Shown: one piece after another, positions 63,013-64,000 of the stretch
How positions within the stretch are numbered: the stretch's first letter is position 1
How the letters are laid out: each line of letters opens with the position of its first letter
From: JBLIRR01 sp049472395
GTDB lineage: Bacteria > SZUA-182 > DTGQ01 > JBLIRR01
Assembly: GCA_049472395.1 (NCBI GenBank)
Contig: JBLIRR010000032.1
Coordinates: forward strand, 9,353-73,352
Reading direction: 5' to 3'
Length of the DNA: 64,000 nucleotides
Made by a program: the position numbers and the translations under genes
The notes under the pieces: generated by a model
What the model saw: only the letters and a program-made list of their open reading frames with translations
Told to the model about the DNA's origin: nothing
Database searches by the model: none

Positions 63013-63641
63013 TGATCTTTTCTCCCTTTAGTAATGAACTGATATAAGCAGATAGTTTAAAGACATTAGAACGTAATAATATATAACGTAATAATATATA
63101 ATGATATAGTCTACCCTTCTTTCCTCTCATACAGAACCCCTCCTTTGTATATGTATGTTCAGTAACTTAAAAATACCATAACTGAATTATGAAGAGACAT
63201 TAGATATGGATTATGAGCGTGGTCACGATTATATAATGAATATTTCAAATAAATATCTTAATCCTGATCTTACTCATCCTCAACAGCGCGATTATTAGTT
63301 TTATGGAAACCACTATTGAAACAGGGCCATTCTGTGGGTAACACAAATAAAAAAAATCATTGTCTTGAATTTGGTATCAATTCATATCCCAACGGACCGG
63401 GAGTTCTGTAACGTCGCAACTGTAAATTATACGGTTAATATTATTGTGAAATTTACTTACTTTACCTATAATGCCCCCCTTTATACTTTTATTATAAATA
63501 TAGATATCTAATAATATTCTCAATTAATAGTATTTCAATGACTAAATGCCACTTTTTATGAACTTTATTCCACGATAAGGATTCTTAGTACAATTTTACA
63601 ACCCATTAATGTGCAGAAATACAAGGATCATCATGATACGG
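63013..63641. other. AT-rich intergenic region upstream of the RHS gene
   Basis: No gene is visible on either strand. Two perfect tandem copies of the 15-mer AACGTAATAATATAT lie at 63070-63099. The RHS promoter is expected in the part next to 63012 but no clear consensus pair is seen. Confidence 0.4.
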
Positions 63642-63812
63642 CTACACAGCCCCCCACTTTAATAATTCCTCGCATCCCTCACTGTGTCCATCAACAGTGT
63701 CTAGAATTCCGAATGGTGGGCCATGAGTGATGAGAACATCGGTATCATCCGGAATTAAATCCCATTTTTCCTTTATTTGCCCCCCTCTTTGTAAGTTAAA
63801 TGCCCAATCGAA
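63642..63812 (-). pseudogene. Fragment of a calcineurin-like metallophosphoesterase
   Basis: The minus frame from 63812 encodes FDWAFNLQRGGQIKEKWDLI and then DDTDVLITHGPPFGILD, followed by GCEELLK, ending at a TAG at 63642-63644. HGPPFGILD preceded by an aspartate-rich strand is the C-terminal metal-binding block of small cytosolic metallophosphoesterases. The N-terminal metal blocks are missing, with a stop just upstream, so this is a gene remnant of about 56 codons from a protein of roughly 180-200. Confidence 0.65.
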
Positions 63813-64000
63813 TTATCTATTTGTATAATCTAATGTGCTTAATCCAATTAATAAGGAGTCAAAGTAAAGAATAAAAGTGAAAAAGTAGTTTTACTAAGAG
63901 CCTGTCTGAAAAATATTTGTATACCCTACGGACAAAAGGAAACCTCTAATATAAGATTAAATACGGTAAACCGTTAATCTTAATATTAGGGGGGAATTAT
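63813..64000. other. Non-coding window end
   Basis: AT-rich sequence with no supported gene. GAGCCTGTCTGAAAAATA at 63899-63916 recalls the end of some insertion sequences, but nothing else of such an element is present before the window ends. Confidence 0.25.

Noticed and set aside
1..64000. CRISPR array, prophage or complete insertion sequence
   Set aside because: No regularly spaced repeats, phage structural genes or transposase frames were seen on either strand.

Overview
The window reads as chromosomal DNA of an uncultured, Gram-negative-type (diderm) bacterium of moderate, AT-leaning base composition. Lipid A genes (lpxC, msbA), a TonB-dependent receptor, a heptosyltransferase-like GT9, lipoproteins, type IV pilus minor pilins and a PEP-CTERM protein all imply an outer membrane. 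The mix of a GT4-DUF4912-GH57 polysaccharide cluster, a RACo-type corrinoid activator, pfam04392 binding proteins and many orphan sensor kinases is what I associate with candidate phyla such as Omnitrophota, Desantisbacteria or Nitrospirota relatives. That placement is inference; no rRNA or tRNA gene is visible.

Layout. 1-2.7 kb: edge of a membrane sensor gene, an eroded SDR gene, a small winged-helix regulator, MgtC, and cobalamin adenosyltransferase. 2.8-5.5 kb: a membrane-anchored MutS-like ATPase overlapping an AMIN-SPOR envelope protein. 5.8-11.6 kb: queD, rpsO, pnp, an M16 peptidase and purB. 11.6-17.8 kb: repeat/FG-GAP debris, an LRR protein, a PBP4-type carboxypeptidase, MsbA, MurJ, DUF3467. 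18.2-23.7 kb: a minor-pilin operon (FimT, PilV, a giant PilW, PilX) and a lipoprotein. 24-31.5 kb: a diguanylate cyclase, then lpxC, topA, dprA, rluB and scpB on the minus strand. 31.7-37.4 kb: GT4, DUF4912, GH57, an SPL-like radical SAM protein, GT2. 37.5-47.7 kb: a hybrid kinase, RACo plus flavin reductase, a binding protein-kinase-response regulator set, a TonB receptor and an SGNH hydrolase. 47.8-51 kb: an accessory patch with a broken murD, MNT-HEPN, truncated radC and VapBC. 51-55.8 kb: CbpA-like DnaJ, MATE exporter, membrane metallophosphoesterase, GT9. 56-63 kb: a PEP-CTERM protein and a 1901-residue RHS/YD-repeat surface protein. The last 1 kb is non-coding apart from a metallophosphoesterase remnant.

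Most notable: a family of very short (51-81 bp, one 248 bp) elements with terminal inverted repeats of the form CAGCAATTCTNATTTTG, spread through intergenic DNA. Three copies are flanked by perfect 9-bp direct repeats and two more by 8/9 and 7/9 matches. This is the signature of transposition by a trans-acting transposase, so the elements are MITE-like; no transposase is present in the window. Two copies sit on or beside the stop codons of purB and the GT9 gene. Several genes in the window are decayed (SDR, FG-GAP, murD, radC, metallophosphoesterase), and the cbpA-like gene appears to start with AUA behind a strong Shine-Dalgarno sequence.

All functions are read from protein motifs by eye; no database search was run.
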